Shown: positions 42,335 to 51,196, counted from the stretch's first letter. The stretch: DNA of 64,000 nucleotides from Alphaproteobacteria bacterium (GCA_016776605.1 JADHTB010000015.1:31097-95096), one strand, 5' to 3'. Notes: generated from the letters alone by a model not told the origin. A program made the numbers and translations.

Positions 42335-43204
42335 ATGACTATTGGACGATGGGGCGTTTGGTTCTCGCCCAATGCGTTACCGCTGGCAGATCTGGCCCGC
42401 TTGGCAACCGAGGTGGAGGGGCATGGCTACGACATCCTCTGGTACCCGGAGGCCATGGCTTACGAAGCCATGTCGTTGGGCGGTTATTTACTGGGCCGGA
42501 CCAGCAAGTTGATGCTTGGCAGCGGTATCGCCAATATTTACGCCCGCGACGCCTCCGCCGCCATACAGGGCCACAACACCCTCAACAGCCTATATGACGG
42601 GCGTTTCATCCTGGGCCTCGGCGTCTCCCATATACCCATTGTCGAAGGCGCGCGGGGCCATAACTACGGCAAACCGCTCAGCGCCATGCGGGGTTATCTA
42701 GAGGCTATGTATGCCGCACCGGTGCAGATCAAGGCGCCGAAGCGGCAGGTGGTTCTGGCCGCCCTGGGGCCGAAGATGCTGGCCCTATCGGCGGAACTGG
42801 CCGACGGCGCCCTGCCTTATAACGTGACGCCGGAGCATACGGCGCGGGCGCGGAAGATTGTCGGCCCCGGCAAGGCGATTTATGTGGAACAGAAAATCTG
42901 TCTGACCCAGGATGCCGATACCGCCCGCCGCGTCGCGGGGGAGCAATTGGCGCGTTATATGGTGCTGCCGAACTACCGCAACTGCTGGCTTAGCCTTGGC
43001 TTCACCGAGGATGAACTTTCGGGCCGGGGCAGTGACCGCTTTCTTGACGCCATGGTCGCGTGGGGTTCCGAAGATACGATCCGGAAACGCCTGCAGGCGC
43101 ATTTTGACGCCGGCGCCAATCATGTGGCGATCCAGCCTTTCGATCCCAACGGCGGTGCATCGCCGGACTGGAACGCCCTGGCCGTTTTCGCGCCCGGCGC
43201 GTAA
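42335..43204 (+). CDS. LLM-class flavin- or F420-dependent oxidoreductase
   Basis: A 289-residue luciferase-like protein. GRWGVWFSPNALPLADLARLATEVEGHGYDILWYPEAM is the N-terminal barrel strand with the catalytic-face residues, LMLGSGIANIYARDASAAIQGHNTLNSLYDGRFILGLGVSH is close to F420-dependent relatives (the MSMEG_4141-type subgroup). No coenzyme F420 genes occur in the window, so FMN is equally possible. ATG 42335 is chosen over TTG 42329. It lies 25 bases after the amidohydrolase and 42 before the ABM gene, in the same apparent operon. Confidence 0.85.
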   Translation: MTIGRWGVWFSPNALPLADLARLATEVEGHGYDILWYPEAMAYEAMSLGGYLLGRTSKLMLGSGIANIYARDASAAIQGHNTLNSLYDGRFILGLGVSHIPIVEGARGHNYGKPLSAMRGYLEAMYAAPVQIKAPKRQVVLAALGPKMLALSAELADGALPYNVTPEHTARARKIVGPGKAIYVEQKICLTQDADTARRVAGEQLARYMVLPNYRNCWLSLGFTEDELSGRGSDRFLDAMVAWGSEDTIRKRLQAHFDAGANHVAIQPFDPNGGASPDWNALAVFAPGA

Positions 43205-43246
43205 GTTATCGCAAATTCATAACCCGACCTTTTGAGGAGATAATCC

Positions 43247-43561
43247 ATGTCAATTGTACAAGTTGTTGCCGTCATCACCGCCAAGCCAGGCCAGCGCGAT
43301 GCGCTTTTGGAACTCGCCCGCGGCAATCTCGCCGCCGTGCATGCCGAGGCAGGCTGCATTGAATACGCGCCCTCCATTGATGCGGAAGGTTGGGGCAGCT
43401 TTCAGACCCCCTATGGCCCGGATACCTTTGTCTTCCTGGAAAAATGGGAAAGCGCCGATCATCTGAAGGCGCATGCCGCCGCACCGCATATGAAAGCTTA
43501 TGGCGAGAAGGCCAAGGATTTGATCGCCAGCCGGGTTATTCATATCCTCTCGGCGGCTTGA
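43247..43561 (+). CDS. Antibiotic biosynthesis monooxygenase (ABM)-domain protein
   Basis: A 104-residue dimeric alpha/beta ferredoxin-like protein. VVAVITAKPGQRDALLELARGNLAAVHAEAGCIEYAPSID and FVFLEKWESADHLKAHAAAPHMKAY are the standard ABM motifs, with His in the second helix. Members are cofactor-free quinol monooxygenases (YgiN type) or other small oxygenases. It is preceded by TGAGGAG. It sits directly before pcaH in the same run, so it may handle a quinol or hydroquinone intermediate leading to the intradiol substrate. Confidence 0.88.
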   Translation: MSIVQVVAVITAKPGQRDALLELARGNLAAVHAEAGCIEYAPSIDAEGWGSFQTPYGPDTFVFLEKWESADHLKAHAAAPHMKAYGEKAKDLIASRVIHILSAA

Positions 43562-43575
43562 TACAGGATCGCGCC

Positions 43576-44283
43576 GTGTCCGAGCCGTCAGAGTACACGC
43601 CACGGGATTGGAGCAGCCACCCGCCGCAGATATATCCTGAATATAAATCGACCCCGTTGCGGGGGCCGACCAAGCCTCTGGTGGTTCTGCCTCAGACCCT
43701 GTCCGAACTGACGGGGCCGGTCTATGGCCAGGATGCTGTTGGCCCCCTGGATCATGATTTGACCAAGCTGGCCGCCCGGAACGGGGAGCCGAATGGCGAG
43801 CGAATCATTGTATCCGGCGTGGTCAGTGACGAGGATGGCCGCCCGGTGCCCCATATCCTGTTGGAGGTTTGGCAACCCAACGCGGCAGGGCGCTATATTC
43901 ATACGGACGATCAGCATGACGCGCCCATTGATCCGAATTTTATGGGCGCGGGGCGGTGTGTTACCAATGCGGCCGGGCGCTACCGCTTTATCACCATCAA
44001 GCCGGGCGCCTATCCCTGGGGCAATCATTACAACGCCTGGCGCCCCAACCACATCCATTTTTCCCTGTTCGGGCCGTCAATTCTGACCCGGTTGGTAACG
44101 CAGATGTATTTCCCTGGCGATCCTCTGCTGGAGCTGGATCCCATCTTCAACGGTGTCCCCGCCGCCTCGCGCCATTTGCTGGTTTCGAAACTGTCCATCG
44201 CGTTATCGGAGGCGGAATGGGCCCTGGGCTACGAGTTCAATATTGTCCTGCGCGGGCGCAAATCCACCCCGATGGAGACTTAG
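43576..44283 (+). CDS. pcaH: Protocatechuate 3,4-dioxygenase, beta subunit
   Basis: A 235-residue intradiol dioxygenase beta chain from a GTG start at 43576 (AGGA upstream). A longer open frame begins in the ABM gene and is not used. All iron(III) ligands are present with the same spacing as the Pseudomonas enzyme: Tyr107 (GRYIH), Tyr146 (PGAYPWGN), His159 and His161 (RPNHIHF). The N-terminal YTPRDWSSHPPQIYPEYKST matches PcaH. With PcaG it cleaves protocatechuate between its hydroxyls to 3-carboxy-cis,cis-muconate. The complete active site makes this one of the firmest assignments here. It lies 14 bases after the ABM gene and 3 before pcaG. Confidence 0.95.
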   Translation: MSEPSEYTPRDWSSHPPQIYPEYKSTPLRGPTKPLVVLPQTLSELTGPVYGQDAVGPLDHDLTKLAARNGEPNGERIIVSGVVSDEDGRPVPHILLEVWQPNAAGRYIHTDDQHDAPIDPNFMGAGRCVTNAAGRYRFITIKPGAYPWGNHYNAWRPNHIHFSLFGPSILTRLVTQMYFPGDPLLELDPIFNGVPAASRHLLVSKLSIALSEAEWALGYEFNIVLRGRKSTPMET

Positions 44284-44286
44284 GGC

Positions 44287-44901
44287 ATGGCCGCGAAAGA
44301 AAAATTGAAACAGACGCCATCACAAACCGTCGGGCCGTATTTTTCCTATGGTCTGACGCCGGAACAATATGGCTATGACTACAAGCAACTGGCCGGCAAT
44401 GATCTAGCCGAAGCGGATGGCGACGGCGAACGCATTACCATCCGGGGTCAGGTGTTCGACGGCAACGGCGAGACGGTGCGCGATGCGGTGTTGGAGCTGT
44501 GGCAGGCCGACAGCCAGGGCCGTTACGCCCATCCGGGCGATCCGCGCGGTTCTAATACCGGCCTGGCCAAGGAATTTGGCGGGTTCGGCCGGGTCGGCAC
44601 GGGGACTTTGCCGCAGCATTATTTCGAGTTTCATACCATCAAGCCGGGTCCGATTGGCGATGGTCAGGCCCCCCATATCACCGTCGTTTTGTTCATGCGC
44701 GGCCTGTTGAACCATGCCTATACCCGCATTTATTTCTCCGACGAGGCGGCGGCCAACGGCGATGATCCGGCCCTGGCCCTGGTTGATGCAACGCGGCGGG
44801 ATACCCTGATCGCCCAACGCAGGGAAACCGCCGATGGCATCGTCTATCAGTTTGATATTCACATGCAGGGCGACCAGGAAACCGTATTCTTTGACGCCTA
44901 G
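44287..44901 (+). CDS. pcaG: Protocatechuate 3,4-dioxygenase, alpha subunit
   Basis: A 204-residue intradiol dioxygenase alpha chain, close to the normal 200. TPSQTVGPYFSYGLTP is the PcaG N-terminus, VRDAVLELWQADSQGRYAHPGDPRG the beta-sandwich core, and GDGQAPHITVVLFMRGLLNHAYTRIYFSDE the interface with PcaH. As in other alpha chains, the full iron-ligand set is not present. It contributes to the substrate pocket of the alpha/beta protomer. It directly follows pcaH and is 21 bases before pcaB. Confidence 0.95.
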   Translation: MAAKEKLKQTPSQTVGPYFSYGLTPEQYGYDYKQLAGNDLAEADGDGERITIRGQVFDGNGETVRDAVLELWQADSQGRYAHPGDPRGSNTGLAKEFGGFGRVGTGTLPQHYFEFHTIKPGPIGDGQAPHITVVLFMRGLLNHAYTRIYFSDEAAANGDDPALALVDATRRDTLIAQRRETADGIVYQFDIHMQGDQETVFFDA

Positions 44902-44922
44902 CGACAGCAACCGGCCGACGCA

Positions 44923-46236
44923 ATGATACTGGACGCCTATCTTCAGGACCCGGAAACCGAGGCCTTGATTTCTGATGCCGCTCTGGCCGGGGCGATGTTG
45001 GAGGTGGAGGTCGCCTTGGCGCGGGTACAGGCGCGGGCGGATATTATTCCGACCCAGGCGGGCGCCTGCATCGCGGAGGTTACCGCCGGACTGGTGGTGG
45101 ATCTGCCGGCCCTGGTACAGGGGACAATCCATGATGGCGTGCCCATCATCGCCCTGCTGGCGCAGTTGCGGACGGCTGTGGGCCATGCGCACGGCGGCTA
45201 TGTCCACTGGGGCGCCACCTCGCAAGATATTGTCGACACGGCGATGGTCTTGATATTGCGCCGGGTGGCGGCGTTGTTTTCGGCCCGCCTGGACCATCTG
45301 ATCCGGCAATGGGCCGCGTTGACGGGAACCCATCGCGGCACGGTCATGGCCGCGCGCACCCGCTCGCAACAGGCGGTGCCGACCACCTTTGGCCTGAAGG
45401 TTGCGGGCTGGCTGGCGCCCCTGCTGCGTCATCGCCTGCGGCTACAGGCATTATCGGCGAACAGCTTTGCCTTGCAGTTTGGTGGCGCCGGCGGAACCTT
45501 GGCGGCATTGGGCGGGCAGGGCCATGCCTTGGCCCAGGATCTGGCGGCGGAACTGGATTTAGCCTCGCCGCCCCTGCCGTGGCATAACCAGCGCGACGGC
45601 ATCATCGAACTCGCTAATTGGCTGGCGATGCTTAGCGGCAGCCTGGGCAAGACGGCCGGCGATGTCCTGTTGCTGGCGCAATCGGAGGTCGGCGAACTGC
45701 AAATCAGCGGCGCGGGCGGCTCCTCCGCCATGCCGCAAAAAGCCAACCCGGTTCTGGCCGAGGCGCTGGTCGCCTTGGCGCGCCATAACGCCGGTCTGAT
45801 CGGCAGTCTGCATCAGGCCGCCCCGCACCTGGCCGAGCGTGATGGCGCGGCCTGGACCCTGGAATGGCTGACCCTGCCCCAAATGGTGCGGACCACCGGG
45901 GCCAGCCTGCAACACAGCCTGCAGATGGCGGCTCATCTGCAGATCAATGCCACCCGCATGGCGGACAACGTCGCTGCCACCAATGGCATGCTGCTGGCCG
46001 AGGCGGCGGTCTATGCCCTGGCCGGGCATATGTCGAAGTCCGCTGCCCAGGATTTAGTCAAGAACGCCTGTCTTGATGCCGCCGCCGCCGGCCAGGATCT
46101 AATCACCGTCCTGGAACAGCGGACCCCGGCGCCAATTGATTGGCTGGCGCTGCGCGATCCAGCCAACTATCTTGGCGCTACCGAGCAATTTATCGATGCG
46201 GTCTTGGGCGCGGTCCCGCCGGAACTTGCTGGATAA
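44923..46236 (+). CDS. pcaB: 3-carboxy-cis,cis-muconate cycloisomerase (fumarase/aspartase superfamily)
   Basis: A 437-residue superfamily member. GGSSAMPQKANPV is the C3 signature loop with the catalytic Ser. HWGATSQDIVDTAMVL is the C2 region and HDGVPIIALLAQLRTAVG the N-terminal part. It would lactonise 3-carboxymuconate to gamma-carboxymuconolactone, the step after PcaHG; the position right after pcaG supports this. The fumarase superfamily is diverse, so the name relies partly on context. The next pathway genes (pcaC, pcaD, pcaIJ, pcaF) are not found downstream. Confidence 0.88.
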   Translation: MILDAYLQDPETEALISDAALAGAMLEVEVALARVQARADIIPTQAGACIAEVTAGLVVDLPALVQGTIHDGVPIIALLAQLRTAVGHAHGGYVHWGATSQDIVDTAMVLILRRVAALFSARLDHLIRQWAALTGTHRGTVMAARTRSQQAVPTTFGLKVAGWLAPLLRHRLRLQALSANSFALQFGGAGGTLAALGGQGHALAQDLAAELDLASPPLPWHNQRDGIIELANWLAMLSGSLGKTAGDVLLLAQSEVGELQISGAGGSSAMPQKANPVLAEALVALARHNAGLIGSLHQAAPHLAERDGAAWTLEWLTLPQMVRTTGASLQHSLQMAAHLQINATRMADNVAATNGMLLAEAAVYALAGHMSKSAAQDLVKNACLDAAAAGQDLITVLEQRTPAPIDWLALRDPANYLGATEQFIDAVLGAVPPELAG

Positions 46237-46266
46237 GTTCGTTACACCCATAAAGGAATTACGCCC

Positions 46267-46935
46267 ATGCATTACGATGCCATCGAAAACAACCATGGCC
46301 TGAAGCACGACCCGTTCAAGGCGCTGATCGCGCCGCGGCCCATTGGTTGGATTGCCTCTGTCAGCGGCGACGGAATTTGCAATCTGGCGCCCTACAGTTT
46401 TTTCAACGCGATCAGCGATCGGCCGCATTACGTGATGTTTTCGTCGAAAAACATCAAGGACAGTGTGCGCAACATTCAGGAAACCGGCGAATTCACCTGT
46501 TCCATGTCCACCTGGGATACCCGCGACGCGATGAATGTGAGCTCCGCGCCCGTGCCGCCGGGCGTGGATGAATTCCCGCTGGCGAGCCTGACCGCCATCG
46601 CCTCCAAGTTCGTCAAACCGCCGCGGGTCAAGGAAAGCCCGGCCGCCTTTGAATGCCGCTATTGGAAAACCATCGAATTGCCCGACGTCGCGCCAGGCTC
46701 TGATCAGGGCCATTTCATGATAATTGGCCAGGTTGTCGGCATCTACATCGATGACGCCTTTGTCTCGAATGGTCTGGTCGATACCGGGGCCATGCGGCCC
46801 TTGGCGCGGCTTGGCTATATGGACTATGCCGTGGTGACGCCGGAAACCATGCTGACCATCAACCGTCCCGAAATGACCGAGGCCGGCGATATCGCCGATG
46901 GCCGGCCGGAAGCCTGGGACGGCGCTTTTAGATAA
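46267..46935 (+). CDS. Flavin reductase-family protein
   Basis: A 222-residue FMN-binding split-barrel protein. LKHDPFKALIAPRPIGWIASVSGDGICNLAPYSFFNAISDRPHYVMF is the conserved flavin-site region (RPIGW, NLAPYSFFN). CSMSTWDTRDAMNVSS and HFMIIGQVVGIYIDD complete the fold. It can supply reduced flavin to partner oxygenases, and the gene right after it encodes an LLM protein, so a two-component monooxygenase is likely. Some family members have other reductase roles. It lies 30 bases after pcaB. Confidence 0.88.
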   Translation: MHYDAIENNHGLKHDPFKALIAPRPIGWIASVSGDGICNLAPYSFFNAISDRPHYVMFSSKNIKDSVRNIQETGEFTCSMSTWDTRDAMNVSSAPVPPGVDEFPLASLTAIASKFVKPPRVKESPAAFECRYWKTIELPDVAPGSDQGHFMIIGQVVGIYIDDAFVSNGLVDTGAMRPLARLGYMDYAVVTPETMLTINRPEMTEAGDIADGRPEAWDGAFR

Positions 46936-46963
46936 ACCATCGATCAGAACAAGGGAGGCCACC

Positions 46964-47902
46964 ATGGCCATGCGTATCGGATATCTTTTACCAACACGGG
47001 AACGGGTCATGCTGGGCCAGCCCGAAACCGGCCCCCTATTGGATTTGGCCGACCGCGCCGAAAATCTGGGTTTCGATTCCGTTTGGGTCGGCGACTCGCT
47101 GCTGGCCCGGCCCCGGCACGAGCCATTGACCCTGCTGGCCGCAATCGCCGGGCGGACCCGGCGGGTGGAACTGGGCACGGCGGTATTGCTGCCCACCCTG
47201 CGCAATCCGGTGGTCCTGGCCCATCAGGTCGCGACCCTGGATCAGATCAGCCAGGGCCGGGTCATTCTTGGCGTTGGCATCGCCGGTGATGTGCCCAGCA
47301 TCCGGGCCGAGTTTACCGCCGCGGGTGTGCCATTTGAAAAACGCGTTGGCCGCATGATGGAGGGGTTGCGCCTGTGCAAGGCGTTATGGAGTGGTGAGCC
47401 GGTGGATTGGCAAGGCCGCTGGCAGGTGGAACAAGGTGTTCTGGGGCCGATCCCGTATCGGCCGGGCGGCCCACCAATCTGGGGCGGCGGGTCGGCGCCT
47501 GCCAGTCTGGTGCGCGCCGGCCGGCACTTCGACGGCTGGTTTCCCACCGGCCCCGATGCGGCAGGCTGGGGCGAACAATGGCAGAGCGTGCAGGATACCG
47601 CCCGCGAGGCCGGCCGGAACCCTGATGAATTGGTTGGTGCGCTGTACCTGACCCTGGTGATCGATGACAACGCCGAACAGGCTCAGCAGCAGATCGATAC
47701 CTATCTGGAGCAATATTATGGTGTCGCGGCCAAGGTTTTGGCCAAACGGCAGGCCTGTTATGCCGGCCCGGCGGCCGGCGCGGCGGCATGGCTGAAGGGG
47801 TATGCGGACGCAGGTGCCACGCATCTGGTGCTGCGGTTTGCCGGTGCCCACGAAAAGCACATGGATGCGATTGCCGAAATTCGCAGTACTCTGGGCTGGT
47901 GA
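46964..47902 (+). CDS. LLM-class flavin-dependent oxidoreductase
   Basis: A 312-residue luciferase-like protein. MRIGYLLPTRERVMLGQPETGPLLDLADRAENLGFDSVWVGDSLLARPRHEPLTLLAAIAGRT has the WVGDSL motif in place of AEHHF. VELGTAVLLPTLRNPVVLAHQVATLDQISQGRVILGVGIAGD is the central barrel. ATG 46964 follows AAGGGAGG, a very strong ribosome site; the longer frame from 46898 overlaps the flavin reductase gene. With that reductase it probably forms a two-component monooxygenase. It is the last gene of the plus-strand run. Confidence 0.9.
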   Translation: MAMRIGYLLPTRERVMLGQPETGPLLDLADRAENLGFDSVWVGDSLLARPRHEPLTLLAAIAGRTRRVELGTAVLLPTLRNPVVLAHQVATLDQISQGRVILGVGIAGDVPSIRAEFTAAGVPFEKRVGRMMEGLRLCKALWSGEPVDWQGRWQVEQGVLGPIPYRPGGPPIWGGGSAPASLVRAGRHFDGWFPTGPDAAGWGEQWQSVQDTAREAGRNPDELVGALYLTLVIDDNAEQAQQQIDTYLEQYYGVAAKVLAKRQACYAGPAAGAAAWLKGYADAGATHLVLRFAGAHEKHMDAIAEIRSTLGW

Positions 47903-47936
47903 CTGGTGACAAATGATGGGGGCCGTGATGCCGGCC

Positions 47937-48983
47937 CTATTGCAACTCCCGCCGCACGATGTTTGCGCCTTCGACCATGGCTTGAAGTTTGCCATAGGCA
48001 ACGGCGCGGGGCAGATATTTCATGCCGCAATCAGGTGCGACGATCAAACGTTCCGGTGCGATATGGGCCAGGGCGCCACGCAGGCGGGTCGCGACCAGTT
48101 CGGGGGTTTCGACCTCCTGAGTGCCCAGATCAAGCACACCGAACATTACCCGCTTGGACGGCAGGGCGGCCAAAATGCTGGGATCAAGATTTGGTTGCGC
48201 GGCCTCGATCGAAATAGCGGAGGCGCAACAGGCTTCAAGTTCCGGCAGAAATGAATAGCCCGATGGCTTGTCCTTCACCACATAGGCATAACCAAAACAA
48301 AGGTGCACGACGGTTGTTCCATCGATCCCATCCAGGGCCCGGTCGATAGCGGCGATGCCGTAACGGCCGGCTTCCTCGGCATTGGCCTGCATATAAGGTT
48401 CATCGATCTGAATGACGTCGGCCCCGGCCGCCTTCAATGCGTGTACCTCTTCATTCAGGGCATCGGCATAGGCCATGATCAGGGCTTCCACATCGCCGTA
48501 ATATTCGTCCAGGGCCAGCTTGGCCATGGTGAAGGCGCCGGGGATGGTGATCTTGATGGGCCGGGTGGTATGCGCGCGCAGGAATTCCACATCACGGACC
48601 TGCACGGCACGGGCCCGCCGGATCGGCCCAACTACCCGGGGCACCTGTGTGGGCTTGCCGGTACGGCTTGGCACCGTGGCGGGGTTATCAAGATCGATGC
48701 CATCAAGGGCGTTGGCGAAGCGGTTGAAGTAACTCTCCCGCCGGATTTCCCCGTCACTGACAATGTCGATGCCGGCCCGTTCCTGATCATGCAAAGCCAC
48801 CAACGTGGCGTCGTCCTGGGCTTCCTCCAGGCGTTCCTCCGGCATGCGCCAGACCTGGGACATGCGTATCCGTGGCGGTCCTTTGGACAGCAGCATCTCT
48901 TTGTCGACCAGCCAATCAGGCTGTGGGTAGCTGCCGACAAGGGTGGTGGGCAGTAATTTTTCCTGCAGCCTTTTCGGGGTCAT
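47937..48983 (-). CDS. Stand-alone MetE-core family protein (second copy)
   Basis: A 348-residue protein related to the catalytic domain of cobalamin-independent methionine synthase. Zinc ligands His227 and Cys229 (VVHLCFGYAY), Glu260 (SIEAAQPN) and Cys319 (APDCGMKYLP) are present. TTLVGSYPQPDWL, IVSDGEIRRESYFNRFAN and VIQIDEPYMQ are the substrate-site motifs. It is only distantly like the copy at 33.6 kb, so the two belong to different subgroups. It is the last gene of a minus-strand run with a VOC protein, a ThDP decarboxylase and a CoA ligase, which argues for a catabolic methyl or alkyl transfer. Confidence 0.85.
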   Translation of the reverse strand: MTPKRLQEKLLPTTLVGSYPQPDWLVDKEMLLSKGPPRIRMSQVWRMPEERLEEAQDDATLVALHDQERAGIDIVSDGEIRRESYFNRFANALDGIDLDNPATVPSRTGKPTQVPRVVGPIRRARAVQVRDVEFLRAHTTRPIKITIPGAFTMAKLALDEYYGDVEALIMAYADALNEEVHALKAAGADVIQIDEPYMQANAEEAGRYGIAAIDRALDGIDGTTVVHLCFGYAYVVKDKPSGYSFLPELEACCASAISIEAAQPNLDPSILAALPSKRVMFGVLDLGTQEVETPELVATRLRGALAHIAPERLIVAPDCGMKYLPRAVAYGKLQAMVEGANIVRRELQ

Positions 48984-48998
48984 TTTTTCTCCTGGTGC

Positions 48999-49493
48999 CT
49001 ATGCCCCCGCCATGGCGGTTTTCCGGTCCTGCCAGGCATCCAGCTTGGCGCGGGCACCGTTGGCCGCCGGGTCCATGGCTTCATCGTGGCCGGGACGTTT
49101 GGCGGTCAACTCGATCACATAGCCGTTGGGGTCGCGAAAATAGATCGAATCTATAAATTTGTGATCCGAAATGCCCCGCACCTCCATGCCGGCCTGCTTG
49201 CCTTTCTCGAACATCGTCAGCAGCACCTTTGGTTCCACCTCCAAGGCGATGTGCAGATCAAAATCATGTTGATCCTTGAACTCAAAGGGCATGTCCGGCG
49301 CCTCGAAAAAGGCCAGGAACGAGCCGTCGTCGAGGCGAAAGAAGGTATGCAGGGTTTCGGTCGCGCGGCCTGTTTGCGTTTGGCCTATTTCCAGGGTGCC
49401 GGCAAGTGGCATGCCTAGAAAATCCTCGTAGAAACGCCTGGTTTCCTCTGAGTCCCGACAACGATACGCGTCATGATGCAATCCCTTGATCAT
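48999..49493 (-). CDS. VOC-family (glyoxalase/extradiol dioxygenase fold) protein
   Basis: A 164-residue vicinal oxygen chelate protein. LHHDAYRCRDSEETRRFYEDFLGMPLAGTLEI and DDGSFLAFFEAPD form the first beta-alpha-beta-beta-beta unit, and FDLHIALEVEPK with DPNGYVIELTAK the second. His in HHDAYR, His in DLHIAL and Glu in VIELTA are candidate metal ligands. It could be a dioxygenase, a lyase or an isomerase. Position between ThDP decarboxylase and MetE-core genes points to the same catabolic run. Confidence 0.85.
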   Translation of the reverse strand: MIKGLHHDAYRCRDSEETRRFYEDFLGMPLAGTLEIGQTQTGRATETLHTFFRLDDGSFLAFFEAPDMPFEFKDQHDFDLHIALEVEPKVLLTMFEKGKQAGMEVRGISDHKFIDSIYFRDPNGYVIELTAKRPGHDEAMDPAANGARAKLDAWQDRKTAMAGA

Positions 49494-49534
49494 ACTGTAG
49501 CCCTCCGTTTAGCGTTGGATATTTCGAATACGCT

Positions 49535-51196
49535 TTACCGCTTTCCCTCGATATCGACGGCGATCAGACGGGGACCGGGGGTGGCAAAGGCCGCCTTGAT
49601 GGCGGCGGCCAGATCGCCCGGTTGGCTAATCGTACTGCCCGGAACGCCCATGCCCTTGGCGATGGTGACAAAATCCAGGGCCGGGGTATCCAGGTCCATT
49701 TGCGGGTAATCCTGGTTCGAATTGGCGTCAAAACGTTGCCGGTAGGTATCCAGGTTATGCTTCAGGATACGGTATTCCCGGTTGACCAGAATGACAAAGA
49801 CGATGTCCAGCTTGTGATGCGCCGCCGTCCATAGGGCCTGGATCGAGTACATGGCGGAGCCATCACCTGAAATGGCTAAAAGCGGGCGGTCCGGGTGTGC
49901 CAGCTTGGCCCCGATAGCGCCGGCCAGGCCCTGGCCGATGCCCCCGCCACGGCCGGAGTAATAGTCGCCCGGCGCCGCGAAATTAAACGCGCGGGCCAGA
50001 TCCAAGCCGGCGGTGATGGCTTCTTCAACGACAACGACATTGTCCGGTGCGCCGGCGCTGATTTCAGCCATGGCCCGGGGCATGGACATGGGCGCGCGGT
50101 CCCAGGCGCGCTGGCTGCGGGCCTGATAAGCGGCCTCGTCCTCTGTGCTGGACGTGGCTAGTGCCGCATTGCGCGCTTTGGCGGCGGTCTGATAAGCCGC
50201 TGGGGCGGTGGCCAGACCGGCACATAAAGCGTCCAGGGTGCTGGGCAAATCGCCGACCAGACCGGCGCTCAGGGGATAGTTGTAGGCCAGGCGGGCCGCA
50301 GACTGCTCAATCTGCACGACCGTGGCGCCTGTCGGGAAGGGTTCGCCAGGGGTGAACCAGACTTCCTCGAAAAACGGGCCGCCGATCAGCATGACCAGAT
50401 CGGCGCCGGCCAGGGACCGGGCGATGGCGGCGGCGTCCACGGGCAGAATGGCGCGGGCGTTGGGGTGGCGGTTAGGGAAGGCCGCATGATGGCGGATGGC
50501 CTCGAACCAGACGCCCGCGCCCATGGCTTCGGCCAGGGCAACCAATTCGTTATGAGCGCCGGCGCGGGCCACATCGTCACTGACCACGATGGCGGGGTTG
50601 TCCGCGGCCTGCAACAGCTCCACCATGGCCGCGATGCCGGCCGGTTCGGGCCGGGGGTTGGCAAATATCTGGGTCGAAGCGGCGGCCGGCAGATCGGTTT
50701 CCTGCTCCATCACGTTGATGGGCAGGGCCACGAAGACCGGGCCGGCGGGGGCTTCATTGGCGATTTTGAAGGCGCGCTGCATGATCGCGGCCATCTCGTC
50801 GGCGCGTTCCACCTGGACGCTCCATTTGGTCACCGGCGCCGCCATGGCAACCAGGTCGTGGCTCAATACCGGCTCGCGCAGACGCAGGCGGGTATCCTGC
50901 TGGCCGGCGGTAACCACCATGGGTGAATTCGCCTTCAAGGCGCCATAGATCATGCCAATGGCATTGCCCAGGCCCGGCGCCACATGCAGATTGACCACCG
51001 GGGTCTTGCCGCTGGCCTGGGCATAGAAGCTGGCCGCGCCCACGGCGAGGCCTTCGTGCAAGGTTACCACATATTCCACCCCTGGATAGTTTTTCAGGCT
51101 ATCCAGCAGCGGACTTTCCGTGGTGCCCGGATTGCCAAATATACGGTCGACCCCGTGGGCCAACAAACTGTCCATGAAAACCTGACGTCCGCGCAT
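49535..51196 (-). CDS. ThDP-dependent decarboxylase, benzoylformate decarboxylase-like
   Basis: A 553-residue full-length ThDP enzyme. FGNPGTTESPLLDSL and VVTLHEGLAVGAASFYAQASG carry the activating Glu. VVNLHVAPGLGNAIG retains the active-site His equivalent to His70 of benzoylformate decarboxylase. GDGSAMYSIQALWTAAHHK ending at LVN is the ThDP motif. The second active-site His (His281 in the Pseudomonas enzyme) seems to be missing, the region reading GGPFFEEVWFTPGE. So a different 2-oxoacid substrate or a carboligase/lyase role is possible. ATG 51196 has a GGAGAG site. It lies 50 bases downstream of the CoA ligase gene. Confidence 0.85.
   Translation of the reverse strand: MRGRQVFMDSLLAHGVDRIFGNPGTTESPLLDSLKNYPGVEYVVTLHEGLAVGAASFYAQASGKTPVVNLHVAPGLGNAIGMIYGALKANSPMVVTAGQQDTRLRLREPVLSHDLVAMAAPVTKWSVQVERADEMAAIMQRAFKIANEAPAGPVFVALPINVMEQETDLPAAASTQIFANPRPEPAGIAAMVELLQAADNPAIVVSDDVARAGAHNELVALAEAMGAGVWFEAIRHHAAFPNRHPNARAILPVDAAAIARSLAGADLVMLIGGPFFEEVWFTPGEPFPTGATVVQIEQSAARLAYNYPLSAGLVGDLPSTLDALCAGLATAPAAYQTAAKARNAALATSSTEDEAAYQARSQRAWDRAPMSMPRAMAEISAGAPDNVVVVEEAITAGLDLARAFNFAAPGDYYSGRGGGIGQGLAGAIGAKLAHPDRPLLAISGDGSAMYSIQALWTAAHHKLDIVFVILVNREYRILKHNLDTYRQRFDANSNQDYPQMDLDTPALDFVTIAKGMGVPGSTISQPGDLAAAIKAAFATPGPRLIAVDIEGKR

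Noticed and set aside
43390..43575. Upstream extension of the pcaH frame into the ABM gene
   Set aside because: It overlaps an established gene in another frame; PcaH homology begins at the GTG at 43576.
28652..48983. A complete nicotinate or CO oxidation pathway
   Set aside because: The Mo subunit lacks a visible CO dehydrogenase CSFR loop, and other signature genes of nicotinate fermentation (such as enamidase and methyleneglutarate mutase) are not seen.
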